64,000 nucleotides of DNA from Mesaphorura yosii (taxonomy: Eukaryota > Arthropoda > Collembola > Poduromorpha > Tullbergiidae). The position numbers and the translations under genes are program-made. The DNA lies in contig WIXG01000167.1 of assembly GCA_009869945.1 (NCBI GenBank), positions 103,004 through 167,003 of the forward strand, in the 5' to 3' direction. Below the pieces are notes generated by a model. It worked only from the letters and a program-made list of their open reading frames with translations. It made no database searches and was not told the origin of the DNA. Positions 21,001-35,881 of the stretch are shown in pieces (the first letter of the stretch is position 1; each line of letters begins with the position of its first letter).

Positions 21001-23448
21001 TAAGTACGAGTCAAAGTCAAACATCATTTTGTCTTTGACGAACGCTTCGTGTTCTTTTTCTTACTTTGTAACACGAGACGAGTTTGACTGAATTGTGCTA
21101 AGCGTGGAAAAAAATATTGACAAGAAAAGTTTAAACTCTGGTGCTGCTTTCTCTGACGTGTCTCGTGCCATGTAAGATAGTGAGACTGCCGCTGCTGAGG
21201 TTGGGATTGGATTGCAATGCCATGTCAGTCAGTCAAACTGTGAGATGTAATGCGAAACAGTCCAAAGTCAGTTTGGATGGGACCGTGGCTTGTTTGAAAT
21301 AAAAGAGAAAGTAATACTTTGTGTTTTTCATGTCAAAACCTGCACTACACACTTCAAATCACGAAAAGTGTTTTTAATATGTTTGAGTTTCTTCTTCCGT
21401 CAGAGTTTGAATACGATTGAGGAAATTCAACTTCTGAATTACGAATTACCGATTCAGTGTGATTCTGACTTTGACTTGTGAGTTTTGTGAGTGATTTCGT
21501 TTAGTCCACACATAAGCACTCATATTTTATGTGAATCACAAACAAGTTACGTTGACGGATGACGTCTGAAGTGGCCGTACCGTGCAACCATTGATTGAGA
21601 CTGGTTTTGAAAACGGAACCAGGTCGTCTGCTTCAGGATAAAAGATCTTACTGAGTTGGTAAGTGCATCACGGTACCAAATAATTGAGTCCGGAAGATTT
21701 CTCTGATTCCTGTCTTCGGAGCCCATTAATTATTTGTTGTAACGTGGGCAGGGACAGGGCAAATATCGTTCCTGTGACCTTTTAAACCTGTCAATCTCAA
21801 GCACACAATGCTCGATTTGTGGTTGGCGAGCGGCATAGTCGCAGTCGCCTTAGTCGCCTGCCATTTGAGGTTTCTGAGATGCATATTCGTTAATGAAGAG
21901 TGACGTTGATGCATTACCACACTCTGCGTGATGTCTGGCCTGACGGGACGGGGAACTTAATTACTCTAAGTGCCGACGTTTGCCTGGCTTGCATGCATTG
22001 CGGCTGAGCCAATTTTTTATTCACACCATGAAAATTAATCAATTTAATTATACACGGCGGATCCAACAGTTAACACGGATTACTTCTCCCTTCTGGTGTT
22101 ACTTTCTGCTGATTGTTTTTGTTTCGTATTTTATCATTACGGTGAAATTAAAATTGTTGTTACAAGGCTTAAGAAAACCTTAATTTCTATATTTATGCTA
22201 GATATTCGTTATAATTGCTTCAGCTAAGATTATTTTCATTTGAAGTCAATGTCCGAAGAGTCCTGCTCAAACTGTCGCAATTCCATTCGAGAAGGCCTGA
22301 GTTTAGAGGAGGAAAGCGTGAATACAATCCCACAACAGTTACACATTGCGTAGTGTATCCTGTTATTCCTTAAATGACAACTTTCTTGCAAAGAAAGGTC
22401 TTCCCCTTCCTAGCTCAACTCTGACTTGGCTAGGGCTGGCTATTGCACGCTTTCTTATCTTATCTGCTGATGTCACTTTCTCCTCGAGCAAAGCTCTGAC
22501 ACACGCACGACGCACACACATTCGGGTCGCTGCTGTTGCCATCCCCTCCCCGGCGAAAGGTGGAGAACAACCGTTGTAAGACGAAGTTATGTCATTCGAG
22601 CTTATGCACAATCTGAATCTTAGGTTGTAGCTCGAAACACGAAAATCACCTCGTTAGCTTGTAATAATAGCGAAGCGACTCGGTACTTGCATGCATGAAA
22701 TTCGAAACAGAAAATTTGAGTTGTTCGCATGTCGCATTGTCTTAACCATCACCTTCACAAGCCCACAAAGAGATTTGCATCCTATAATGGCAGCAGAAGT
22801 GGCAAGCAGCGGTAATAAGTGAAAAAGAAAGCAGGAATTCAAGTGTGTGATTTTCATTTTCCTTGCACAATTCGCAACTAATACGTGTATTTTTGAGGCG
22901 TGAAAATATTGAAGCAAAAAATCTTTTCTACTCTTTGCTCTGAATCCGAATTCTCTTTGCCTTTGCCTTGCTTGCTCGTCTGCACTCAATTTTTCTTAAC
23001 CTTTTCCCATTTCGCCATTTCTAAGCATCTTCTTCTATTCCTTAAACCAATTTTTCATTTTTAGGTTACAGTCTCTCCGCCTTCCTCGTTCTTTCACGGC
23101 GCAGCGCTTTCTTAGTTGTGAAATTACAGGCAGTCTCGTCTAGGTCGGGCTGCTTCTTTTGCTTTCCGCTCTACAAATGCGGTTTTCAAAATGAAAGGAT
23201 CGAGATTCCGATTTTTATGAGTACGTTTAAATCAAGCGGAGCAAGGCGAGAGATTTAATAAAAATCAACCGCCTTTGCCTTTTGCATTGCTTAATTTTCT
23301 AATAATAATCACGGGCATAATTTCTACTGCCTCAGCCTTGGCTTTCTCTTTGCCTCCCAACACTTGTAATTTATTAATGCATTTTACTACCAGACTTCCA
23401 TAAACACCCGCAAATCCTTTCCTCATAAAATTAACTTCCTCTCCCTCA

Positions 23449-23471
23449 CTTGCCTTGCCCTGCCTTGCCTT
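23449..23471. repeat. CCTTG/GCCTT pentamer repeat
   Basis: Degenerate tandem TTGCC units. The same pentamer, on either strand, recurs as short runs at 32302-32320 (CCAAG), near 47925 and near 55022, so it is a dispersed simple repeat of this genome. Confidence 0.5.
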
Positions 23472-26400
23472 AGCGGTTGTGCAAACATGATGCATTTAGA
23501 AAAGTCAATAAAACACGGCACGAGACACGCGCGAATGCAAACACGCACGCACAAAAGTTTTCCATACTCCAAACTTTGGCCTCATAAATTGGATTCAAGT
23601 CATGCATAATAAAATTGTCGACACAATGATTGCGTTGCATTCGTGACTCGTGAGCATGGCGCGCGACGATAACCATCGTGCCGTCGTTGTGGGTGAAAAC
23701 TTAAACACTTTTGCTAAACAGCTTTGCTTGACTCAAAACTTGAAATGTGGCAGGTGAATTTGAATTTGCAGGCATGGCCACACAGGGAGCGGAAGAAGAA
23801 GAAAGGTTTGAAAAATCTCAAAGGTCTCTTCCTTTATAAATGCGTGCAGTCTGAAACTGGTGACCCGTCAACACAACCTGACCTTGCAGAACTTTTATCA
23901 CAATTTGGACCCGGCCGAGCGTTGAGCTCAATCAAGCTCAAGGATGATGCTCGAGCATTAAGCATTACATAAGTCAATTTAAATTTTGACGCTTCTCTCA
24001 TCGTCACTCTGACGAGGAAGCAGCAGTAACGGAAATTATGACACATTTTCTGCACTCTAACTTGCTCGACCTCCAGTGAACCCAGGATTCGATCGCTTTA
24101 TGCCAATGCGTACACTTATTCAAGGAACACCAGAACCTTGTCATCTCCGCCATTCATTCAATCTTTTGTGAAGAGAAAGCACAGCATGCAAGTGAAAGTG
24201 TAAAGAGAAAGGTACAAGGTGATCATTATTTCCATTAATCAACCTAACAAGATTTATACCATTATATAACATTTACTTTCTTCTCCACTCTGCTCTGCTT
24301 TCGCACTCCGTAACAAAAGAGATAGAAACCACAGCTCAAAGACGAGCGGAGAAGAGAAGCGAGCAAAAAATCAAAGTTCGCTCACTCCATTTATAGTGCG
24401 TACCGCAGCGAAGAGCGAAGCAAGCGTAAAGCAGAGTGCAAGTGTGAAAGAGGAAAGTTGACACTTGGAAAAGGGCAGGAGAAAGAAGTCTCGTTTGGTG
24501 TGAGATTCTTCCCAAGTTTTTTCTTGCTTCTTCCGCGAACGCGTGTGGCGTGTGCTTTCTTTTGTCAGTTTTTCATTCTTGCTCCGGGAATAGCGTTAAT
24601 TAATTCCAGAGAGTGATGATTTTGGGTAAGGCAATCTGAGACTTAAGCGTACGCTCGTTCAGCACAGACACTGTACATAATGATAGGACGCGGTCTTGGA
24701 CTATCAGGTTGCACACATGAAGACAGTAATCTTATAAAAGCATTAACGAAGGCAGGAGACGAAGAAGACAGTCGAGCCGAGTCGGACCGGGTCATGGAGA
24801 AAATGAGATTCTGCATTAAATGAAATAAAAAAGCACAGACTGAAGCACGTTTCCTACGCACACCGTACGCCCTCCCTTTCCAAGCACTGGAGCACTGTAG
24901 TGCAGCGGTGTCGGGACCAGAAGTGCTGAACAGGAAGAAGAAAGTTTTATAATTTTATTATTTTCAGAAGAGTTCGTTCAATGGCGGGTAGAAAAATTGG
25001 AGAAAAAGAAAAGGCTTGTTAAAATGCCTCAAAATTAATTACTGTTATTAAACCCTGACTAAGCTTAGGCCTTCGTCTTGCCCTACTATTGCGAAGTTCG
25101 GCATCGCGTACATTAGATTAGAATCTGCCGTGCTATCAGCATTAAAGCACGCACTACCGCTAATGTTAATTCTCATCATGATAATTGTAATTAGTCCTGA
25201 CTCTGTGAAGCGCAGCGTACGACTCCAGGTAATATGAACATAGCCTTAAGAGGCTAAGATCTTCCACAATCTGATTAACTTACACATTTTTTCTTCCCGG
25301 GTGTATAATTTCTTGTTCTACTGCAATGCTGGCAATATTTTAGTATTCTGAGTTTCGCCGTTAAATCAGCAAAATAAGACAATCCAATTTTTGAGCGAGC
25401 AAGTGGCAAATGTGCGTTACAACAATTTAGAAGGAAGAAGGCCAGTGCCAGTCTGCGTCACGGGAAGAATGTCGCCCCCCATAATGGTTATTTCATGAAT
25501 CCAGCTTCCACTACAACCACTGCATCGTTGCATAAGCGAACTTATTTTTACGGCTGTCTGTCGTGTGTCGGCACTGCCCGCTGCACTGCACTGATGAAGG
25601 CTCGTGCTCGTGTTGTGGAACGGTCTCGTTTTAATTAAACCATTAATGTGATTACCACATGGAAGTATAACTGCAAGATTTATCCAGCGGTCACGAAAGT
25701 CGCAATCATCATTAAGAATATAACTTTAAGAAAACGGCAAGCGTAGTCATTCGAAGGCGGCGGTGGTTATTACGGCACGATGGCGGTTATGGTGTCGTTG
25801 ACATTAAAAGATGGGGCCTAGCAAAGCGGAACATCTCTTAATTATTAATTAGCAAAGGGAAAGGCTAAACCTAACGCAATGTTTTAAAAACTCACTTTGT
25901 TTTAATTCCGGCACTCGGCATGAAGTCGTTTGTAATCTTTCATACAGTACCACATATCCCCGACTAGGTTAATGTAGGTAAAGGTGTCCCAACACAAAGT
26001 TAAGAATTCATTTGAGTTGCTACTACAAAGCGTGTAATTAATACGGAAAAGCACAACTCATCCCCAGTCTGCAGTGCGAATGAAATCTGAAACGGAATTT
26101 CCACGCAGAGGAAGTAGTGTTAACAACATTCTCTCCTGAATCGTAGACTTGCCTTGCTTAGGAAATGAAAACAATTCTTGATCATTCATATTACTGTTTC
26201 TGCTGTCACAATAAATGCTCAAGTTTTCAAATTCAAACTCAAGAGGAGAAAAGTATAATCTCAATTTCAAGAAACTTTATTGCCACTGTCACTGCTCGCC
26301 TTCCCACCGCTGATATTAATAGAAACTCATTCTCCTCGCCTTCGACCTTATTGTTCGAGTTTGGCGTTTGTTGTTTCTGAGAGTTGTGTTGTTTCGTAAC

Positions 26401-29400
26401 TATTCAAATAGCAGTAAATCTTAAACTTAAGACTTTCGTCTCAAATTCGAGGCAAGCAGCATGTTATTCTATCAGGCAGCGGAATTATAAATGACAGATT
26501 GAGGTGATGGGAACCGCATCTGAAGCTTCTGCATGGGTATAGGCGGGCTGTCGCTCAACGCCTTTTATAAACTTGAGTTATACACAAGTTCTGCAACAGT
26601 CAGTAAGTAGGTTTTGTTTAGAAATGCTTTGAGAATATGGTACTCGGATTTCGAAGCTTGGTCAAAGAACGAAAAATTGACACCAATTTCTTGCACTGTG
26701 ACGGAGCAAATAAATGAGCTTTGGTTCGAAGCGGAGCAGATCGTGGTTAAGCACAGTCAAAGAAACAGCAGCACAGTAAAAGTATTATTTTTAGTTAAGC
26801 TTTTCTCATCGACTTTCCACATTTCCTAAAAGTGTTCAATGGTTGTCTTTTGTTTCTGTACAGAGCACAAAGTATTAAAATGCTTCCAACTTCTAAGACG
26901 AGGATGCTGGAGCTTCAGTGCTTAATTCCTCCCACAACTTTACAGATGTAAACCGAAAACCTGAAAGCGTAGTCTACTCATACATTGCCGCTGGTGCTCC
27001 TTTCTAAGTGCTAATAAAGAACAAAGTGAAATTAAGACCTGCACATAGTTTATGTGTACTTTTAACTCTTGCGGATTAAAAAAGCAAGAACCTTTTAATA
27101 CTGTACACAGTTCAGGCAGAGAGCCATTGCAATTACAGTGCAGCAAGGCAGCCGTTAGAGAAGATGAGTTTCCTTTGGTTTCTTGGGTAATTCTGCCTCT
27201 GCTGCAGCCTCAGCTCTTTCACACACTTTCACTTGTGCCTGTGTAATAATTTTACTTTCCTCTTGGATAAGTTTTTTGCTTTGTGGTTTTTGCTATTGTC
27301 TTGCCGTTGCGGCAACCAAATGTACGGGTATTGTATTTAGACGTGTGTAAGTAAATTGCCTGCTCTTGCCACCAGAAAGCTTAAGCCTTTCAGAGACCGA
27401 CGTGTGATTGTTGAGCTTTGCAATGGAATGGAATAAGAATCAAAGAAAACAAAATAATGTTACGATATAGTTTGAACTTTCAGAGATCGACCAACTTGCT
27501 TCTTTCTTGGCCTTTCGCATACTTTACTTCTGTCAGGCGGCCGTGAAGGACAAAAAGTTTTAAAAGCAGGGCAACACAAAACAACTTCGACGGTGATGGC
27601 AGCGTGTCGGGCTAGAGAAATTAGGAACGCGCAATAATTATAATACTTTAATGCATGACATGACAAGTGAATTCAATTACCGAAAACTTCCTTCACTTCG
27701 TTGAAGAGGCGCTCACACTTGCACTCGCCCAAATTGCATTAGCCTGTGCCGTCAGTGTGTCTACATAAGAAATTTGATTGGTAATTAAACTTGCCCTTGA
27801 GTTGAACTGGCATTCTTGAAGACAAGAACGGCCTCGGCTTCAGCACAATCTTGGGAAGAAAATCGGAAAGAAGGCCAGTCAAGGCCGATTCCTGACATTT
27901 TAATTTACATTCTGGAAGTGCGAATCCGGATTTTCATGCAGTTTCTGCATGGCTTGCTTTGCTTCTGCCCCTGCCTCCTTATTTGCTTAGGGAAGACATG
28001 CTCTGAATGCAAAAATGACATGACGCTTTTGTTATCCCACGCAGCAGCAGGCAGAAAAAAGTCGACAAAATCGAGAGAGAGAAGAAGCCGCGAAAATGAG
28101 ACGAGACGACGAGAGCAAGTGTCTAGAATTTAATTGGGCTAATGTTAGCGATATGACACGACACTTTGAGACGTCACATTTTTTCTCGTCTTTGTTTATA
28201 CATTACAAATGACACTTTTGCTCTTCGCTTTCTCTCTGCTTGGCTCATCACGTCGCCGGCGACCCGACGCGACGTTCGTGTCCCGTCTCTTGTCTTTTTC
28301 GAGTCGACGACAATTTAATTTCGTTTTCGTCCAAACTTCAACAAGTAATGCTAACAAGCATTGACTCGCCTTTCACTTGTCGACTCATTTTTTCCTAAAA
28401 ATGCATGTACAACTCGCTTCAAGAGTTAGTTTTAGAAATTTAAGCTAATTAAGATTCTTCTTTTTAAACATGGCACTGTGTTGCAAAATTCACGTCGCTC
28501 TCGGTACACTGGCAGGATCCAGGCACTAAGCACGTCTTCTCGTACACGAAGGCAGGCCTTTATTGATATCACCCGGATGACATTTCATTTAATACGTGTC
28601 TCTGAAGAATTTCATGACAAAAAGCACTTGTGCCAAGTGAACAACTTTTGTATCGAATATAACGCATTACTGGAACAAATCGTGATTATTTAATGTGTCA
28701 CTGTTTATAATAATAATAAGGCAGGAAGGCCGTAGGATGGAATAGCAATAGCAATGATAATCCCTGAAGACTCTCTTCCTATTACGTTGCAATATTTCGT
28801 ATCGCTTTCACTTTAAAGTTACTCGGAATTCCTAACACGCTTTACGCTGCATAAGCAAGCAAGTAAAAACGTTATGCTCGTATGGAGAAAGTTGAAACAA
28901 AGCCCGAAACCATAAAATGTTCACTTTTTCATATTTTTTTCGTGCCTCCCGTTCTCTTGCTTGACATTTTTCTTATTTCTTACGGGGCCCGAGATTTTGC
29001 TTCTGCCTACTTTTCTCAAGCTGTCTTTCTGTCTCCCGAGGTTCGATGTTTAGAGCTGGAAAAAATTTAAATCTTATTGTCTGTCTCCTACTTACGCACA
29101 CGACACAAGACGCAAGACGTGGGACGCAGCAGCTCCGTTCGTGCATATGCTCATACTTATTCTTCTGCCCACGCTTACGGCAATACACACTGCTGCTGTT
29201 GGTGCAATAATGGGAATGGCAATGCTCGTGCATAATAAAAATAATAAATACACGTTCCTTCACTGGAAATTGTTCGAGGCCGCTTGGCGTAAGCGTAGCG
29301 TAAAGCGTAACGTGTCATGTCTGCGCGGATATTTATCCTGTTCCTAAGCCTCTCTGCTTGTGAGAATGTTTCGTTTTCGTATATCTGCGGCCAGGGATTT

Positions 29401-30980
29401 GTTCTTGGTCCAAAGAAGAAAGTCTTCTTGCTCTTTCTTCTTTCTGCTCGTGGTCCTTTTGTTTCGTGCATTTCCTCTGCATGCTTTCGTCTTTGTCTTG
29501 CCTGTTTTGTTTCTTATCTGGAATCCCATATTTCAACTGGAAAGAGAAAAGGGCACCGACTCGTCACGTCACGACTAAGAGCATGCAGTAAAGCAAAAGT
29601 AGCCCAGTCGAAGTCGTAGGGCAGGCGAGTATCGCCACATTACATCGCGTGAAATATTTGTTCTTATTCTAGCAAACAAACGTGAGGGCTAACCTACAAA
29701 TAACATTTGACAGTTTGCAAAATGTAAGCAGATATATGTAAATAGTTCTGATAAATTCGATCCTTTTGGCGCTGACAACGATAACTCCTTGGCTTCTGAA
29801 TCTGGTCCTTTTGGCAGGCTTACTGAATTAGACCGAAAATCCTGGCAAAAGAGCGCCTGCCTTGGACGCCTTCTCTGGAAAATCGTCCGAGTCCAAGAAC
29901 GCATTTGCAATTTGCAACTATTTTAAGAATTTCACCGAAGCTCATTAACAGGGAAATTCGGTCCAACACGTTGACACGCTGCAAAGTGAGGATGAGAAAG
30001 TTAGGAATTAGAGTTACTGGGTACAGAGTTCCACAGGGAATTCAAGAAGCAAAACCAAGAAACGAATGGTGTCATGTAGCACGAGTGTAGGCGGAAAAGT
30101 ACGCGAAACACGATGTGAGTTCTTCGCAGTCCCTGTCACCACCCTCAAAACAAAGGCACAGTTTTCTTGTTCGTATAGTGCGTACACGCAACACGCAAGC
30201 ACGGGCGAAGAATAATAACAATAATAAGATTTTCATAAATTATATTCTTATGTTGTATTAATATTTTTGAGCTTTTCTTCATCTCGTCTCGTCTTCCTGC
30301 TGTGCAGTGTTGTGCTGCTGCGTTGTGGTTTCTCGCCTTATCATATTTCTATTTCACTGCTGCTGCATGCACAATGGAGTGTCCCCAGCCACGTACGCAT
30401 ACTCATATTCATGTCGTACCAGTGCCGCGCTTGTCTCGAGGAGAAAGTTAATCTCCTAAGCAAATAAGATGGAGACGTGGGTTCCACACTTTCATTCCAA
30501 GAAGATTGTCATGGGAGTACGAATACAGCAACAGCAACAGCAAGATGAAACATGCATGCCTGCATGAGAGCATGGTTTCGTCAAATGTTCGCATCATATC
30601 GTATCATAGGGCAACTGTGCCTCAATCGTCCTTACGTTCAGCACAGCCGTACGTACCTGAACCAACCCGAATAAACAAATATAGTTAACTTTCCAATCAA
30701 TATTGCCAATTTTAGTGACAGTATTGGAAATGCATTAAAGTACAAGTTCGGAGGGGCAGACAGGTTCGGTTTAGTTCAGATGAATCAAAACGTAAACAAA
30801 CCACCCATAATACACGAAATCAAGTCAAGTCATTGATCAAGAGTCGAGTCGGTCGATTCAAGTTATCTTCGTTACAGCGTCCTGTGGTACCTTGGAACTA
30901 TTAGTTGGCATTGTATTGAAGTCATTCAACTAAAAATAAAAATGGCGCTTGTTTAAATTTGCCCAATTTTGTTTTTGCAG

Positions 30981-31674
30981 GCCCTCCACTCCGGTATCCT
31001 CACCGACGACGTTTGAAGATTTGTCTTTGCACGTAAATACCAGCATAGCTTCATTAGGTTGTTGGCTAGGCAGCAGGTTGAGGTTATGAACTGAAAGCGA
31101 AATCTGTGCGTTTAAAGTTGATTAAACTGCGATTGCACCAAGCCCAACCCAGGCATTAATCGCCAATTACACCGAGATGACTTTGACTGTTTTGACGTGC
31201 GCCCGTGTCCGATCGAAATCACATGCTCCCAGCATATCCTCCACCTCCACCCTCTTCACAGTAACGGCAACGCGGAAGCATCGTCGAAAGCCAAATATGG
31301 CCGAGCCTGCAGGACGTGGTAGCAGCACCAGCGCAGGATTCACCACAAGTCTCGTCAGCAGCATCGGCTGCGGCAACCCCTCGACCAGCACAATTTGGTA
31401 CTGTCTCCACATCCTGCTCATGCTAATTGTTTGTGTTAACGAAGGACGGAGTGAAATTGGACACGTGAACAGTCTGATGCATAGTAATAATCATAATCGT
31501 GAACACCACCTGTCAAGCTTGTACAACAGCAACTCCTTCGACAACGGCGGTGGAGGCACGAATACTAATAATAATGGGTTAAAGCCAACAATCGAAACTT
31601 ATGGGAATGTCACTGTGCTTGCTGGACAAACGGGACAGCTCAAATGTAAAGTCACGAACCTTGGAAATTACACG
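30981..31674 (+). CDS. dpr-like: Dpr-like Ig receptor, first coding exon (5' UTR and N-terminus)
   Basis: The exon begins after TTTGTTTTTGCAG (acceptor at 30979-30980), has a non-coding leader with a tiny upstream ORF (ATG-AAC-TGA, 31086), and codes from ATG 31177 (or ATG 31297, MAEPAGRG) to a GTAAGT donor at 31675, phase 0. With the first ATG the exon gives 166 residues. A hydrophobic segment (WYCLHILLMLIVCV) serves as signal or anchor, followed by an Asn/His-rich spacer. The last 30 residues begin the Ig V-set domain: NVTVLAGQTGQLKCKVTNLG, with its first disulfide Cys. This matches the start of Ig1 in Drosophila Dpr cell-surface receptors, which bind DIP partners during neuronal wiring. The function is established for Drosophila and inferred here. 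The nearer-to-signal ATG at 31297 may be the real start. Confidence 0.85.
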
Positions 31675-32301
31675 GTAAGTCGTTTACCCTGACTTTGCCT
31701 TATTAACATTTCCAAGCAGCAGTCTTTTGCCTTCTGCTTTGGTTATCCATTTCCGTAAAGCAGACTGGGAAAGGATTCACTGCTTGTTATGCGGGACATT
31801 ATTTATTATACACTTTAATTTTACACCACAAAAAGTTGCGTTGCGGATTCACAATTGAATTCCGGGAAAGAAAAATGAGACTGCATTTTGGGCTCATGAA
31901 TAACTCAGGGTGTGAAAAGAGAAAGCGTAAAGTAAAAGTCAACATAAACAATCTCGGCTTGCCCGAATTTTTATTCGATGTACGATACAATAGCCACAAT
32001 TTATGAGAAAGCAGACTGAGTCTACAAACATGAATGATTCTGTGCTCACACTCACTGCTCATTGCCTTTTTGGTGCATTTACTTTGAAATTCATCACGGC
32101 CAGAGCAAAGTAAAGAGTTTGGCTTGGGCTTGGACGTCCGTGAACCGAGCGCAGATTTCCAAGTCATAAGTTTAGTCATGGCCGGCCCGGGTTTCGAAAC
32201 CTTTTGTCGCCTGCCTTGTTCAACTCGAGTTAAGTAATAACTTTCCCTTTTCGGTACATATTCCACTGCGCTGCTTCGTGGCAAACTTTTACTTTCTTCG
32301 A

Positions 32302-32349
32302 CAAGCCAAGCCAAGCCAAGTCATGTTCATCGCTACGCTCGATGAACAT
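32302..32349. repeat. CCAAG repeat followed by hairpin
   Basis: Four CAAGC/CCAAG units (32302-32320) are followed at once by a perfect 10-bp inverted repeat, ATGTTCATCG (32323-32332) and CGATGAACAT (32340-32349), with a 7-nt loop. Non-coding, inside the dpr intron. Confidence 0.6.
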
Positions 32350-35300
32350 CTTAAGTAGAAAACGGGGAAATGGCCATGAATTTTATGGTGACGAAATGAC
32401 TCTCCTGAACTGCCAGCCTAACGTAATAATAAAGTGCACATTTAACTTACTCAGCAACCCATGTACATGTATATTTTGGATTAGTTTCACTCTTGTCCCA
32501 TTTTCCAGACAAAGAAACAAGAAAACTTTGTGCACTACTTCGGCGATCGTTCAGTTCAGCTTTTCAGCTTGTCTGGACTGACTTGAATTCCTGGCCTGGA
32601 CCCGTCGTGTCGTGGTTGTATTGCTATTGCTTTACACTCCAGCGAGGAGGAGTCATGATCATGAAAAATAATGTAATAAAACTAAGTAGCAAAGTTATTC
32701 CGAGTTACATGCTGTTAAGGAGGTCTTCTCCCAAACTTTCAGACCTCAAAGTTAAATTCGGATGCAAAATTACGATATTGCCCGGAAACTGCCGTCAAAC
32801 TGCACTGTGTGGTGCAATCAACAATGCAATCATGGCGAGTCCCCAAAGTTTGCGTAGACGAACCAGTAAGTTAAATTTAAAATGGTGCAGTAGAAAAAGT
32901 TGAATCCATTTTGGCAGAGCATTGGCTTAATATTTTATGAATGCCTGTTTGGCGGGAGTCCCAGTGCCAATTGAGATTCAAAGTCAACGTGATTACGATT
33001 ACAAATGCAACAGTAAACATTAAGCACAGAGATTAGTCAGGCCTGGATTTGAGATTGTGAAGTAGTTTTCTTTTCCCACAAAGAACCATAAAACAGGCTA
33101 GAGTCATTCCTTTCTTGCTTCCTTCGGTGAATATGGGGCAAATCGCAAATAGTGTCGAATGCCGCGGCTCGGTGCAGTATTTATTCAGAATAAGGCAAGC
33201 TGCCTTGCCTTGGCGTGGTTACTTATTGAATCTTTCTGAAATTTTATTCAAGATAGGAATACGAGCCCGAACGACATACTGGTGCAATCTTTTTTAGATT
33301 TTCTCGCTAAAAGAGAAAGTCGGTCGCCGCAAGATAGAACTCGCCATCTGATTCAAGTCAACTTCAACTTTTTCGGCTCGCCCCTTTTAAGTTATGTGGC
33401 AGTTAGAATGGAACGGAATGAAATCAGGGCCCGGCCGAATGAATGCAGTAGGCAGTCGACCACATCAAAATCATAATAGTAATAATATTAACCCGTTCTG
33501 GCATTCTACGCACACAGAGATAACTAAATTACAAACTACTTTTATGCATACAATAATTATTCTCCCTTCCTTATGGCTCCATGACTCTTTTACTTACTCG
33601 CTCAGATATGCGAGTGAAGAGGCAATGATTTTTTCAAATGGAAAATTACTTTCGTCATTAGTGAAAATTTTAAGAGAAGAAACTCGAAAGTCGAGAGTCC
33701 ATTTTGATCTTTCTTCTCGCGTTCGCATTTCGCATTTGAGAAATTCAGTTCATGTGACTTTGCTCTGTTCCGTCCTCTTCTGACGATTCCGCACTGGCAC
33801 TGGGCACTGTATTGCTAATAAAATATGTACAGTTTCTTGGCTACTCTTGCCGCTGAGGTCTCGAAATCTAATTTCTTGGAATTCGGCCAAAAAGGCAACG
33901 GCAGTGACAGTGGCAGCGCCTAGACAAAGACAAGATAGTCGACCGAGTCACACAGTCGAAAGTCAGATAAAGTAAGCCAGCAGGACTGGAAAGGCGCAAG
34001 TCGCGTCGTGGAAAAGTCGCGCAGCACTGAGTATTTAGTCTAGTCATTTTGTCATATGCACGCAGCACCACGCATTAGACGCAAAGGCGAGATAGAGATA
34101 GAAATGTAAATGAGGAGACTCACTCGCTTCCAGCATGCAATGCCGCTCCAGGATCCGAAACTGTGAATTGTTCGCATGTGACGCAGCGAAAGTCGACCTT
34201 CTCGTTTTAGTTAAACAAATTCAATTGAAACGCGAATGCGAATGCACAGAGTTAGAAGAAAAGGGCTGCGAAAAGAATTCGGTTACATTCGAGCTTGGTT
34301 TCTAATTTTCATGGCCAGAAGCAGCGTGAAGCAGATTGTACAAAAATACTGTGTATGCTTTTGGTTTCGTGTAGTCTGACATGCGTCTGGAAGATTTTCA
34401 AAATTAGCCCGAAGCATTACATACGTGAAATACCTGTCTTTTAAATATGCTCCACCGCTAAATGTAGCTTGAAGACATTGAACATCCGAGAACGTATCTT
34501 TATGAAATGTCTGCCTACCCTACGCTTGGCAATCAGGCAATAAATTTTAGCACATGTGCGACAACTTCTGTCCATGGTCTAATTAGTTTCATTGATTCCA
34601 CAAGAGAAGAGTTGAAGAGATGCTCTGATGCGTGGAATTCAAATTCGAAATGTGTAGTGCGTAGAAGGAACTCTCCGGCAAACAGAGTCAGCGGTCGGAA
34701 TCAGATACTCCCAGAAGTGTAAGTTCTGATTGCTGAGATTATGCAAAATTTTAGCAGGAGCCTCACATGGTGGTTTGCCAGCGGAATTTCACCAGGACGA
34801 ATTTCAGGATTTTGCAATGGAAGGCAGGAGGATTTATGATACACCCTCATTTGTGTAATATTTTCATTTGCCAAACCACACCAAGTCAAGTCAACTCACT
34901 CGTAAATTTTAATGCCCAAATAAAGACTACCCGGAACACAACACAACAACGGAGTGAATTATGTTCCCAGCGCAAAAGTCAGTCACATATTGTCTGTAGT
35001 AATGCCTGAGAATTTGAATTCTTCATCATTATCATTATCATCATTAGAGGCAACGCGTCAGCCTAGGCATCATTTACACTACAACACTACGCATTCTATT
35101 TTCACTGGGCGTAGCACAAGATACAATGCATGAAGATGCAGGATGGGAATTCAGGAATGAGAAATTGTGAGAGATGAGACTCAGAGCAAACCAGAGAGCA
35201 GAGCTCAGCATTAACAAGGCTTACAAGTGTTGCACAATGTGTATCTTGTACCCTTTACTTTACACCGCGCAACGCACCGTGGAGAAAGTCACTCCCATTC

Positions 35301-35881
35301 ATTCGCTCATAAATTGTACTCTCTTTGACTCTTCTCTTTACGAGTTCCGGTGATAATTAGTCGTATCTTCCCTTTCGTTTGTGCTGTGCATTCGTCGTCA
35401 GTGTAATGTATTCATATGCGAAGTAAATTCGTTATTCAGACAATCAGTTTCGTCTTGTTGAGTTCATTACACTAACGACATCGAGAAAATTTTTTGCGAT
35501 TGGGTGATTGCGCCGCTTTTTCGTTGTTCTCAGGCTATTGGCTGTTACCCGGGTGAACTTTCATTGCGTTTCCCACATTAAGCTCCTTATGTTGTGTTGC
35601 TTTGTTAATCGTTAATGCTAAGCATTGTTAATCTTCGGTGCATTGTTTGAACCGCACGCGTACGGTGCGGTATTTACATTTTGAAAGGGATTGATAGCAA
35701 TAGCGAGAGGAAAAATATCATTAAGCCGCCGCTTCTGTACAGTGCTGCTTTCTTTTCTTGCTACGTCTGTGCAATGTAGTGCGCAGAGACGAGCAGAGCA
35801 AAGCAAAGCATTAACCGACTTCATTAATATACTTCTCGTAAGGAAAGCGGGAGCAAGGTCTTTATCCTCTATGATAGATGG

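Larger units (their letters stand above)
14038..30980. other. 17-kb gene-poor region
   Basis: No supported coding exon, RNA gene or complete mobile element. Open frames are short, many start at non-ATG codons, and none has recognisable protein features. Notable non-coding content: many copies of GAGAAAG on both strands from 13.3 kb onward, a CCTTG-type repeat at 23449-23471, and a tRNA-like segment at 18050-18082. The right end probably holds promoter, first 5' UTR exon(s) or a 5' intron of the dpr-like gene, because a 3' splice site lies at 30979-30980. Confidence 0.45.

Noticed and set aside
32180-32200. Possible tRNA T-arm (GGGTTTCGAAACC)
   Set aside because: It is a short palindrome without an A box or foldable cloverleaf.
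31799-32314. 171-codon minus frame in the dpr intron
   Set aside because: Starts at TTG inside the CCAAG repeat and has no protein-like pattern; most likely chance.
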